A DNA stretch of 64,000 bases, from the NCBI RefSeq assembly GCF_030161635.1, contig NZ_BSUO01000001.1, forward strand, positions 682,001-746,000, given 5' to 3'. Each line of letters starts with the position of its first letter. Position 1 is the first letter of the stretch. Under the pieces are notes generated by a model, which saw nothing but the letters and a program-made list of their open reading frames with translations, searched no databases and had not been told where the DNA came from. Origin of the DNA: Mobilicoccus caccae. Lineage in GTDB: Bacteria; Actinomycetota; Actinomycetes; Actinomycetales; Dermatophilaceae. Positions 30,376 to 38,299 of the stretch are shown piece by piece. The translations under genes were made by a program, and so were the position numbers.

Positions 30376-31263
30376 TCAGGGGTGACGCTCCCCGCGGCCC
30401 CCGATGACCGCGGTATATCCCTCCCGGTAGGTGGGGTGGGCGAAGGTGAAGCCGGTCGCTCTCAGTGCGGCCGAGGACAGGCGGCGCCCGGGCGGTTCGG
30501 ACGTCGTCTCGGGGGCGGGCCGGGCAGGCAGACCCGGCAGGCCGAGCAGGTGACGGACGAAATCGGCCACCTCGCTCGCGCGCGCCGGCTCGGTGTCGGT
30601 GCCCAGGAGCAGTGGCGGCGGCGACTCCAACGGCGACTCCGACGACTCCGACGGCGCCGACAGCAGGTGGACGACCGCGGCGGCGGCGTCGTCGCGGTGG
30701 ATGCGGTTGGTCCAGCGTTCGCGCACCTCACTGGCTTTCACCCGTCCGATGAACGTCGCGCGCCCCGGGCCGTACAGACCCGACAGGCGCAGGACGGTGC
30801 CGTGGGGGAGGCGGGCGTGGAAGAGCCGCTCGGCCTCGAGCAGGATCTCGTGCGTCGGTCGGGAGGGGGCGACCGGCGTCGTCTCGTCGACCGGCCCGGT
30901 CGTGTCTCCGTAGACGCCGGAGGAGGAGACGAGCACGGCGCGGCGCGGCCTCGCCCCGCGCGCATCCAGGGCGTCCAGGGTGCGCGCGAGGCCGTCGACG
31001 TAGGTCCGCCGGTAGGCCTTCGCGTCGCCACCGTCGGCGGTGAGGACGACGGCGAGGAGGTCGTAGGTGCCCTCGGGCAGGTCGGGGCGATCGCGGGTGA
31101 GATCGACCGACAGCCCTGCGATCTCCGGCGGCAGCACCTCGATCCGCCGTCGCAGGCCGAGGACGTGTTCGCCGCGCGCCGCCAGACGCAGGGCCACCTC
31201 GGTTCCGAGATCGCCGCACCCGGCGACGAGGGCGGTGGGTCGGGGCGTCGGCTCGTCGGGCAT
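30376..31263 (-). CDS. SDR-type NAD(P)-dependent epimerase-like protein
   Basis: A 295-residue protein with an N-terminal Rossmann turn ALVAGCGDLGTEVALRLAARG, the SSSGVYGDTTGPVDE active-site region with a Y, and LRLSGLYGPGR, resembling YeeZ-like members of the extended SDR family. The classical YxxxK is not clear (THEILLEAERL in its place), so catalysis is uncertain. A serine-rich insert near residue 205 is coded by short repeats. The ATG at 31263 follows a TAACCT box by 6 bases. Divergent from argS (31389) with 125 bases between. Confidence 0.75.
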   Translation of the reverse strand: MPDEPTPRPTALVAGCGDLGTEVALRLAARGEHVLGLRRRIEVLPPEIAGLSVDLTRDRPDLPEGTYDLLAVVLTADGGDAKAYRRTYVDGLARTLDALDARGARPRRAVLVSSSGVYGDTTGPVDETTPVAPSRPTHEILLEAERLFHARLPHGTVLRLSGLYGPGRATFIGRVKASEVRERWTNRIHRDDAAAAVVHLLSAPSESSESPLESPPPLLLGTDTEPARASEVADFVRHLLGLPGLPARPAPETTSEPPGRRLSSAALRATGFTFAHPTYREGYTAVIGGRGERHP

Positions 31264-31269
31264 GGGGCG

Positions 31270-31275
31270 AGGTTA
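31270..31275 (-). promoter_or_regulatory. -10 element TAACCT for a leaderless mRNA
   Basis: On the minus strand TAACCT is followed by 6 bases and the ATG at 31263 of the SDR gene. Confidence 0.55.
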
Positions 31276-31376
31276 CGCGGGGAGTCGGGGACGCCCGGCG
31301 GGAACGCAGGTCCGTTCGGCCCCTGTCGATCCCGCCCACGAGGGGAGGCCGCGGGCGGGGAGTCCGGGGCGCGGCA

Positions 31377-31382
31377 TAAAGT
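31377..31382 (+). promoter_or_regulatory. -10 element TAAAGT for a leaderless mRNA
   Basis: TAAAGT, 6 bases, then the ATG at 31389 of the first arginyl-tRNA synthetase gene. Confidence 0.65.
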
Positions 31383-31388
31383 CGTCCC

Positions 31389-33122
31389 ATGGTCGCTCCG
31401 GTCGAGGTCATCGCTCCCAAGGTCCAGTCCGCGATCGCCGAGGCTCTCGGCGAGGAATATCGCGACGTCGACCCCGTGCTGCGACCGAGCCAGTTCGCCG
31501 ACGTGCAGGTCAACGCCGCGCTGGCGCTCGCCAAGAAGGCGGGTGTGAAGCCGCGCGACCTCGCGGCGAAGATCGTCGAGCATCTCGACCTCTCGGCCGA
31601 GTGCGAGGACGTCGAGGTCAGCGGCCCCGGCTTTCTCAACCTCACGTTCAAGAACGAGTGGGTGTCCTCCCTCGTCGGGGATCTGGCCGGCGACGACCGC
31701 CTCGGCGTGCCCGTCGAGCAGCGGCAGAACATCCCCATCGACTACTCGGCGCCCAACGTGGCCAAGGAGATGCACGTCGGCCACCTGCGCACGACGATCG
31801 TCGGCGACTGCCTGGCGCGCACGCTCGAGCATCTCGGGCACCACGTCATCCGGCAGAACCACGTCGGCGACTGGGGGACGCCGTTCGGGATGCTCGTGGA
31901 GCACCTGCTCGAGGTCGGTGAGGACTCCGCCGAGGCGCACCTGGTGCAGACCGACCCCAACGCCTTCTACCAGGCGGCCCGTGGCAAGTTCGACGGCTCA
32001 CCCGACTTCGCGACCCGCGCCCGCGCCCGCGTGGTCAAGTTGCAGGCCGGGGACCCCGAGACCCTGCGCCTGTGGGGCCGGCTGTACGACCTGTCGAAGT
32101 CGTACTTCAACACCGTGTACTCCACCCTCGGCGTGACGCTCACCGACGACGATCTGGCCGGCGAATCCACTTACAACGACGCCCTGCCCGGCATCTGCGC
32201 CGACCTCGAGGACAAGGGCATCGCCACCGTGGACGACGGCGCGCTCGTCGTGTTCCTCGACGGCTTCACCGGCCGTGACGACCGGCCCGTGCCGCTGTTC
32301 ATCCGCAAGTCGGACGGCGGGTACGGCTACGGCACCACCGACATGGCGACCGTCAAGCACCGCGTGGAGACACTCGAGGCCGACCGCATCCTCTACGTCA
32401 TCGGCGTCACGCAGAGCCTGCATCTGCAGATGGTCTACGAGACCGCCCGTCGCGCCGGCTACCTGCCGGAGTCGGTCGAGGTCGAGCACATCAAGATCGG
32501 TTCGGTCCTCGGTGAGGACCGCAAGATCCTCAAGACGCGTTCGGGTGCCCCGTTGCGCTTGATGTTCCTCCTCGACGAGGCCGTTCAGCACGCGCGCGCC
32601 TATGTCGACCGGGCCCGGCCCGAACTCTCCGAGGACACCCGCGCCGACCTCGCCCGCCAGGTCGGGATCGGCGCGGTCAAGTACGCCGACCTGTCCGTCG
32701 CGCACGACTCGGATTACGTCTTCGACCTCGACCGCATGCTCGCCCTCACCGGCAACACCGGCCCGTACCTGCAGTACGCCGCCGCCCGCATCCGGTCGAT
32801 CTTCCGCGGCACCGAGACCATCCCCGCGCCGGACGCCTCGGCGATCACGATCACCGAGCCCGCCGAGCGTGACCTCGCGTTGCGCCTGCTCGACTTCGGC
32901 TCGATGGTCGCGCAGGTGGGCGCGGTCTACGAGCCGCACCGCCTCTGCACCTACCTCTTCGAACTCGCCCAGAGCTTCTCGGGGTTCTACGAGAACTGCC
33001 CGGTGCTCAAGGCGGAGTCCGAAGAGGTCAAGAACTCCCGCCTCGCCCTGTGCGCCCTGACCCTGCAGGTCATGGTCACCGGCCTGGACCTCCTCGGCAT
33101 CGAGGCGCCCGAACAGATGTGA
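31389..33122 (+). CDS. argS: Arginyl-tRNA synthetase, first copy (degenerate-KMSK type)
   Basis: A 577-residue class I synthetase. The N-terminal Add-1 domain ends near SGPGFLNLTF; APNVAKEMHVGHLRTTIVGD contains the HIGH motif (HVGH); QNHVGDWGTPFGML and YGTTDMATVKHR are ArgRS signatures; the KMSK region reads DRKILKTRSG. The C-terminal anticodon-binding helices include TGPYLQYAAARIRSI. It charges tRNA-Arg with arginine using ATP. A second, clearly different argS lies at 35066-36727, so this copy is not the only source. Transcribed from a leaderless-type promoter. Which copy is essential cannot be read from the sequence. Confidence 0.95.
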   Translation: MVAPVEVIAPKVQSAIAEALGEEYRDVDPVLRPSQFADVQVNAALALAKKAGVKPRDLAAKIVEHLDLSAECEDVEVSGPGFLNLTFKNEWVSSLVGDLAGDDRLGVPVEQRQNIPIDYSAPNVAKEMHVGHLRTTIVGDCLARTLEHLGHHVIRQNHVGDWGTPFGMLVEHLLEVGEDSAEAHLVQTDPNAFYQAARGKFDGSPDFATRARARVVKLQAGDPETLRLWGRLYDLSKSYFNTVYSTLGVTLTDDDLAGESTYNDALPGICADLEDKGIATVDDGALVVFLDGFTGRDDRPVPLFIRKSDGGYGYGTTDMATVKHRVETLEADRILYVIGVTQSLHLQMVYETARRAGYLPESVEVEHIKIGSVLGEDRKILKTRSGAPLRLMFLLDEAVQHARAYVDRARPELSEDTRADLARQVGIGAVKYADLSVAHDSDYVFDLDRMLALTGNTGPYLQYAAARIRSIFRGTETIPAPDASAITITEPAERDLALRLLDFGSMVAQVGAVYEPHRLCTYLFELAQSFSGFYENCPVLKAESEEVKNSRLALCALTLQVMVTGLDLLGIEAPEQM

Positions 33123-33162
33123 CCTCCTGGGCGAACCGCGGGCACGCCTGAGTTCGGCGGCC

Positions 33163-34569
33163 TCAGGGCAGGGTGATGCGGGGACCGTTGCCGATGGGTG
33201 TGCCGTCGCGTCTGGTCCAGAGGACTCCGTGGATCGGGTGGACGGTGGCGGTGTGGTCGTGTCGGTGGACCACGGTGTGGTGGTGTCGGCAGAGCAGGGC
33301 CAGGTGTTTCATGTCGGTCCGTCCGCCGAGTGCCCAGTAGACGATGTGGTGGCCGTCGCACCATTGCGGGGGTATCGAGCATCCGGGGTAGGTGCAGCCC
33401 TGATCTCGTTGGTGGAGTGCGGCGCTCTGACCTGGGGTGATGGTGCGGTGGGCTCGGCCCAGGTCGAGGATCTCGCCGTTCGTGCCGAGGACGGTGGGGA
33501 TGATCTGGGCGTCGCAGGCCAGCATGCCGGCCTCGGTGGGGGTGAGGGTCTGCCCGAACCCGGCGGCGGCGTAGCCGCGGGTGCGGGAGCGCACTCGCGT
33601 GCCGGAGCGGACGCTGTTTCGGCTGTCGGTGCCCTCGGCCGTGTCGCTTCCGCGGCCGTCGACGCCACCGGCCTGATCACAGTCGGCGAGGTCGGCAAGG
33701 AGGTCGGCGAGGGTCATCGTGATGGTGATGCGTGCTTTGGCGCCGGTGCCGGGCACGTCCGGCCGCGCGGTGGTGGTGAACCCGGCGATGGACAGCAGGG
33801 CGTCGGCGCGGCGTTGCCCGCTGCTACGCAGGTCGGGCTCGCCGCCGGCTCCCGGTTGTGGCTTGGACAGGGCATGGAGTGCTGCGGTGAGAGTGGCCTC
33901 CGAGGCGGGGTCGAGTTTGAGGGTGGCGGTGCGCATCCCGTCGCGGGTGGTGCGGAAGTCGGTCAACCGGCGGTTCTGGTGGGCGCGGTCGTGCTCCTCC
34001 TGCAGGGCGTCGGCGGTGCCGTACTGGCCGATCATCCGCTCTTCGAGGGAGTGCAGCTGGGAGGGCCGGGCGCCTTCGGCGGCCCAGTCGATGAGGATGT
34101 CGGCGAGTAAGTCCCAGTGGGGGTGCTCGATCTTCTCCCGGAGGCGTCGGTACACCTTGGCCACCACGGCCGCCGATTCCAGCGGCAACCGGCCGGCCGT
34201 CACGGCCTCACGCAGAGCGGCCACGTCGTGCCCGGTGCAGGTCTGGGCGATGTCCTGCAGCTGCCGCGCCATCACGGATGTGACCGGCACCTCGGCGTCG
34301 CGGCAGGTCTGCTCCACCCACGCCTTGGTCCGCGGATGATCGGAACCGGCGATCACTCCCCGCGAGGATGCCTCCAACACGATGGCCGCCCGTGCCGCCT
34401 CAGCCGCAGCGATCACTCCGGCCGCGGAGGCGGCCAGGCGGTCCAGTTCCTCGGAGCTCACCGCCACCAATCCCGCACCGACCGCCGCGATCGACTCACG
34501 CGCGGCGTCGAGCTGCGCGAGCGCCGCGTCACCCGCGGAGGCGGGGATCGGGAAAGGTGCGATGGCCAT
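33163..34569 (-). CDS. DUF222 / HNH endonuclease (13E12-repeat-like)
   Basis: A 468-residue protein. Residues about 10-330 are the helical DUF222 domain. Residues about 385-450 are an HNH nuclease with a zinc site and catalytic histidines: CTYPGCSIPPQWCDGHHI, then WALGGRTDMKHLALLCRHHH. These genes occur in many diverging copies in actinobacterial genomes, as in the M. tuberculosis 13E12 family, and behave like mobile or decaying elements. Its promoter here carries a near-consensus LexA box (34581-34596) and a TAGAAT -10 that overlaps its edge, so it should be DNA-damage inducible. Convergent with argS copy 1. Confidence 0.88.
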   Translation of the reverse strand: MAIAPFPIPASAGDAALAQLDAARESIAAVGAGLVAVSSEELDRLAASAAGVIAAAEAARAAIVLEASSRGVIAGSDHPRTKAWVEQTCRDAEVPVTSVMARQLQDIAQTCTGHDVAALREAVTAGRLPLESAAVVAKVYRRLREKIEHPHWDLLADILIDWAAEGARPSQLHSLEERMIGQYGTADALQEEHDRAHQNRRLTDFRTTRDGMRTATLKLDPASEATLTAALHALSKPQPGAGGEPDLRSSGQRRADALLSIAGFTTTARPDVPGTGAKARITITMTLADLLADLADCDQAGGVDGRGSDTAEGTDSRNSVRSGTRVRSRTRGYAAAGFGQTLTPTEAGMLACDAQIIPTVLGTNGEILDLGRAHRTITPGQSAALHQRDQGCTYPGCSIPPQWCDGHHIVYWALGGRTDMKHLALLCRHHHTVVHRHDHTATVHPIHGVLWTRRDGTPIGNGPRITLP

Positions 34570-34574
34570 GCCTG

Positions 34575-34580
34575 ATTCTA
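34575..34580 (-). promoter_or_regulatory. -10 element TAGAAT of the HNH gene
   Basis: On the minus strand TAGAAT is followed by 5 bases and the ATG at 34569. It touches the LexA box on its upstream side. Confidence 0.6.
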
Positions 34581-34596
34581 TCGAACGAGCGTTCTA
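34581..34596. promoter_or_regulatory. LexA (SOS) box
   Basis: TCGAAC-GAGC-GTTCTA matches the actinobacterial SOS consensus TCGAAC-N4-GTTCGA at 11 of 12 fixed positions. It directly abuts the -10 element of the HNH gene, so bound LexA would block RNA polymerase. Confidence 0.75.
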
Positions 34597-34715
34597 TCCA
34601 CAGGATGTCCACAGTTGAATACCGTTGCGGCGAAACGGATTTCGCACCCGGCCGCGAGATGTGTGGCGACGGTGAAATGTGTTGTGGCACAGCCATTCTC
34701 AACCGCAAGGAAAAG

Positions 34716-34731
34716 TGTGATGTGCGTCACA
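34716..34731. promoter_or_regulatory. CRP/GlxR-type palindrome in the gene-free stretch
   Basis: Perfect TGTGA-N6-TCACA, 120 bases upstream of the LexA box. The rest of 34597-34783 shows no gene I can support. Its target is unclear: the HNH promoter (far upstream) or a transcript not recognised. Confidence 0.5.
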
Positions 34732-34783
34732 GTTCAGGTCGGCTGTGCGCCCATCCGAACGGGGCGCATCGATGGCCGATCAA

Positions 34784-34812
34784 GAAAGGGCCGGGCGTGG
34801 AAGCCCGACCCT
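34784..34812 (-). terminator. Terminator of the tRNA-Arg gene
   Basis: On the minus strand, GGGTCGGGC pairs with GCCCGGCCC across a 6-base loop and is followed by TTTCTT, 18 bases after the tRNA 3' end. Confidence 0.7.
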
Positions 34813-34829
34813 TCCTGGAAATTTTTCGG

Positions 34830-34901
34830 CGCCCCCGGCAGGATTCGAACCTGCGCTCCCGCCTCCGGAGGGCGGTGCTCTATCCCCTGAGCTACGGGGG
34901 C
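34830..34901 (-). tRNA. tRNA-Arg (anticodon CCG)
   Basis: A full cloverleaf can be drawn: acceptor GCCCCCG with CGGGGGC, D-arm GCTC/GAGC, anticodon arm CCGCC/GGCGG with loop CTCCGGA (anticodon CCG), variable GAGC, and T-arm GCAGG/CCTGC with TTCGAAT. The 3' CCA is not encoded. It reads CGG codons, common in this GC-rich genome. It lies between two argS genes; a weak -35/-10 pair (TTCAGA/TAGGCT) is seen about 40-65 bases upstream. Confidence 0.95.
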
Positions 34902-35053
34902 CGATCGCGCCGGACCTTCCCGGTTCGGCACCGGTGCAGCCTAGCAGCACATCCAGGCCTGTCTGAATCGGTCCCCCGGAGAGACAGAGCACCCCGGGTG
35001 ACACCGCCATTCACGTGGCGCGAAGGGCAGGCGAAGCCTCGGGTGCCGGTTCG

Positions 35054-35059
35054 TAGACT
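35054..35059 (+). promoter_or_regulatory. -10 element TAGACT for a leaderless mRNA
   Basis: TAGACT, 6 bases, then the GTG at 35066 of the second arginyl-tRNA synthetase gene. Confidence 0.65.
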
Positions 35060-35065
35060 GGCGCG

Positions 35066-36727
35066 GTGACACCCGAAGAACTCTCCGTCGCCCTGCGGGG
35101 CATCCTCACCGAGGCCGTCGATGCCGGTGAGCTGTCCCTGGGCACCTCGATGATCGAGGCGCCGCGGGTGGAGCGACCCAAGAACCGGGATCACGGCGAC
35201 TGGTCGACCAACGTCGCGCTGCAGCTCGCCAAGAAGGCCGGCATGAACCCGCGCGACCTGGCCGCGGTCGTCGCGGGTCGACTCACGGCGATCGAGGGTG
35301 TGGCGGCCGTCGACGTCGCCGGTCCCGGGTTTCTCAACATCACCCTCGAGGCGGCCTCCGCGGGCGGGCTGGCCCGCACCATCGTCGAGGCGGGCCGAGA
35401 GTTCGGACGTGGTCGATCCGAAGCCGGCCGGGTGGTCAACCTCGAGTTCATCTCGGCCAACCCCACCGGCCCGCTGCACATCGGTCACACCCGGTGGGCC
35501 GCGCTCGGCGACTCCATGCGCCGGCTCCTCGACGCCACCGGCGCGCAGGTCACCTCCGAGTACTACATCAACGACGCCGGCGCGCAGATGGACAAGTACG
35601 GGGCGTCCGTACTGGCCCGCGCTCGCGGCCAGGAGCCGCCGGAGGGTGGCTACCCCGGCCCCGACGTGGCCCTCCGGGCTGCGGAGGTCCTCGCCGCGCG
35701 CCCGGATCTGCTCGACCTGCCCGAGGACGAGGCCCTCGAGATCGCCCGCGACCTCGGGTGCACCGCGCAGCTCGCCGCGATCAGGTCGACCCTGGACGGC
35801 TTCGGCGTCCACTTCGACGTGTGGTTCTCCGAGCGCACGTTGCACGAGGGCGGAGCGGTCGAGAAGGCCATCGCCCGACTGCGGGAACAGGGTCACATCG
35901 TCGAGTCCGACGGGGCCATCTGGCTGCGCACGACGACGTTCGGCGACGACAAGGACCGGGTCCTCATCCGCGCCAACGGCGAACCCACGTACTTCGCCTC
36001 CGACGCCGCGTACTACCTGAGCAAGAAGGACCGCGGATTCACCGAGAAGATCTACCTCCTCGGCGCCGACCACCACGGGTACATCGGCCGACTCAAGGCC
36101 ATCGCCGCGTGCGCCGGCGACGACCCCGACGTCAACATCGAGGTGAGGATCGGCCAGCTCGTCGACATCGGCGGCGAGCGCATGGGCAAGCGGCGCGGCA
36201 ACGCGCTCTACCTCGACGACCTGCTCGAATGGATCGGCACCGACGCCATCCGGTACAGCCTCGCCCGCTATCCCGCCGACAGTCCGCTGTCGCTCGACGG
36301 CGAGGAACTGCGCAAGCGCAGCAACGACAACCCCGTGTTCTACGTGCAGTACGCGCACGCCCGCGCGGCCGGTGTCGCGCGACTCGCGGCCGAGGACGGG
36401 GTACGGCGCGAGGACGCGTTCGACCCCTCGCTGCTCACCCACCCCACCGAGGCGGCGCTGCTCGCGATCCTCGGCGACTTCCCGCGCGTGGTGGCCCAGG
36501 CGGCCCACCTCTACGAGCCGCACCGCGTCGCGCGCTACCTCGAGGGTCTCGCCGCGAGGTTCCACAAGTGGTACGACGAGTGCCGCGTGCGACCGGGTGT
36601 GGTCGACGGGCGACTCGAGGAGACCACCGACCTGCACCGCACCCGGCTCTGGCTGAACGACGCCACCCGTCAGGTGCTCGCCAACGGTCTCGACCTGCTC
36701 GGCGTGAGCGCGCCCGAGCGGCTCTGA
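35066..36727 (+). CDS. argS: Arginyl-tRNA synthetase, second copy (canonical actinobacterial type)
   Basis: A 553-residue class I synthetase with FISANPTGPLHIGHTRWAALGD (HIGH), QVTSEYYINDAGAQMDKY, LLGADHHGYIGRLKAI and a KMSK-like MGKRRGNALYLDDLL. It differs strongly from the first copy, whose motifs are HVGH and KTRSG, so this is not a recent duplication. It is the usual argS of the actinobacterial argS-lysA pair and stops 34 bases before lysA. GTG 35066 follows a TAGACT box by 6 bases, so it is probably leaderless. Confidence 0.95.
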   Translation: MTPEELSVALRGILTEAVDAGELSLGTSMIEAPRVERPKNRDHGDWSTNVALQLAKKAGMNPRDLAAVVAGRLTAIEGVAAVDVAGPGFLNITLEAASAGGLARTIVEAGREFGRGRSEAGRVVNLEFISANPTGPLHIGHTRWAALGDSMRRLLDATGAQVTSEYYINDAGAQMDKYGASVLARARGQEPPEGGYPGPDVALRAAEVLAARPDLLDLPEDEALEIARDLGCTAQLAAIRSTLDGFGVHFDVWFSERTLHEGGAVEKAIARLREQGHIVESDGAIWLRTTTFGDDKDRVLIRANGEPTYFASDAAYYLSKKDRGFTEKIYLLGADHHGYIGRLKAIAACAGDDPDVNIEVRIGQLVDIGGERMGKRRGNALYLDDLLEWIGTDAIRYSLARYPADSPLSLDGEELRKRSNDNPVFYVQYAHARAAGVARLAAEDGVRREDAFDPSLLTHPTEAALLAILGDFPRVVAQAAHLYEPHRVARYLEGLAARFHKWYDECRVRPGVVDGRLEETTDLHRTRLWLNDATRQVLANGLDLLGVSAPERL

Positions 36728-36761
36728 CCCGCCCCACCAGACCCACCCGAGAGGACGGCTC

Positions 36762-38189
36762 ATGAACATGCGCGCCCACGAGGCCGGTGCACTCCACGCC
36801 GAGGGGTACGGCGGCCCACCGCAATGGCTGCCGCACCCCACCGACGTCAACGCCCTCCTACCGCAGCTCTGGCCCGGCGGGGCCCGCCGCGACGAGGCGG
36901 GACACCTCGTCGTCGGGGGAGTGGCCGCCACCCGGATCGCCGAGGAGTTCGGCACCCCCGCCTACGTCGTCGACGAGACCGACTTCCGGCGCCGCGCGCG
37001 GGCGTTCCGCGACGACTTCGGCGCGCCCTTCCGCGCCCTGGGTACCGACCTCGACGTCTACTACGCCGGCAAGGCGTTCCTGTGCACGGCCGTCGCCCGG
37101 TGGGTCGCCGACGAGGGGCTCTGCCTCGACGTCTGCAGCGGCGGCGAACTGGCCGTGGCCAAGCGGGCCGGGTTTCCCGCGGCGCGCGTCGGCATGCACG
37201 GCAACAACAAGTCGAGCGCCGAGATCGAGGACGCGCTCGAGTACGGCGTCGGACGGATCGTCGTCGACTCCTTTGACGAGATCGACCGGGTCGCGGCCAT
37301 CGCCCGGCGACTCGGCGTGCGCGCCCCCGTGATGGTGCGCGTGACGGTCGGCGTCGAGGCGCACACGCACGAGTACATCGCCACGGCACACGAGGATCAG
37401 AAGTTCGGGTTCAGCCTGGCGGGTGGGCAGGCGAGCAAGGCGGTCGCCGAGATCCTCGCCGCGTCGGACGCCCTCGACCTCCTCGGGCTGCACAGCCACA
37501 TCGGGTCGCAGATCTTCGACACCGCCGGCTTCGAGGTCGCGGCCGGTCGCCTGTTCGACCTGCACGCGCAGGTGGCGGCCGACGGCCACGTCATGCCGGA
37601 GATGGACCTCGGCGGCGGTTTCGGCATCGCCTACACCAGCCAGAACACGCCGATGAGCGCCGGCGACCTCGGCACGGGACTCGCGGCCATCGCGGAACGC
37701 ACGTGCGCGGCGGCCGGGGTCGCGGTGCCGCGACTCTCGATCGAGCCGGGCCGCGCCATCGCCGGGTCGGCGGGGTACACCCTGTACGAGGTCGGCACGG
37801 TCAAGGATGTCGAGCTCGGCGGGGGTGCGCGCCGCGCCTACGTCTCGGTCGACGGCGGCATGAGCGACAACGCCCGCACGGCGCTCTACGGCGCCGACTA
37901 CTCGTGCACGATGGCCGCGCGCGCGAGCGACGCCCCGCCGATGCTCTCCCGGGTCGTCGGCAAGCACTGCGAGAGCGGCGACATCGTCGTCATGGACGAG
38001 TTCCTGCCCGCCGACGTCCGGCCGGGCGATCTCATCGCCGTGCCGGGCACGGGTGCGTACTGCCGCGCCCTGTCCAGCCAGTACAACCACGTGCCGCGCC
38101 CTCCGGTGGTGGCGGTCCGCGACGGCGAGGCACGCCTCATCGTCCGACGCGAGACGATCGAGGACATCCTCGCCCTGGACGTCGACTGA
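36762..38189 (+). CDS. lysA: Diaminopimelate decarboxylase
   Basis: A 475-residue PLP enzyme, last step of lysine synthesis. YYAGKAFLC holds the PLP lysine; CSGGELAVAKRAGF, HGNNKS and LLGLHSHIGSQI follow; EMDLGGGFGIAY is the glycine-rich phosphate loop; EPGRAIAG and later HCESGDIVVMDE complete the substrate and cofactor sites. Length matches actinobacterial LysA (about 445-475). ATG 36762 has GAGAGG upstream. The argS-lysA order with hom and thrB after it is as in Corynebacterium. Confidence 0.96.
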   Translation: MNMRAHEAGALHAEGYGGPPQWLPHPTDVNALLPQLWPGGARRDEAGHLVVGGVAATRIAEEFGTPAYVVDETDFRRRARAFRDDFGAPFRALGTDLDVYYAGKAFLCTAVARWVADEGLCLDVCSGGELAVAKRAGFPAARVGMHGNNKSSAEIEDALEYGVGRIVVDSFDEIDRVAAIARRLGVRAPVMVRVTVGVEAHTHEYIATAHEDQKFGFSLAGGQASKAVAEILAASDALDLLGLHSHIGSQIFDTAGFEVAAGRLFDLHAQVAADGHVMPEMDLGGGFGIAYTSQNTPMSAGDLGTGLAAIAERTCAAAGVAVPRLSIEPGRAIAGSAGYTLYEVGTVKDVELGGGARRAYVSVDGGMSDNARTALYGADYSCTMAARASDAPPMLSRVVGKHCESGDIVVMDEFLPADVRPGDLIAVPGTGAYCRALSSQYNHVPRPPVVAVRDGEARLIVRRETIEDILALDVD

Positions 38190-38299
38190 CGGATGCGCAT
38201 GGGGGAGATGGACGCCTGGTGGGACGCTCCGGGAGAAGATTCCGTCCCGAGCGCGGGTGTCGGGCACGATGGGCGAGGACCGAGCGAAGGAGTGACGAA

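Noticed and set aside
33147-33167. Hairpin CCTGAG/CTCAGG between argS and the HNH gene as a two-way terminator
   Set aside because: The six-base stem with a nine-base loop is too weak to call.
34591-34613. TATCCACA and TGTCCACA resembling DnaA boxes
   Set aside because: Only two imperfect copies, no AT-rich unwinding region and no dnaA/dnaN nearby, so no origin is called.
34615-34931. Short frames on both strands across the tRNA-Arg gene
   Set aside because: They translate the tRNA itself (for example RIRTCAPASGG and GIEHRPP), a well-known source of false proteins.
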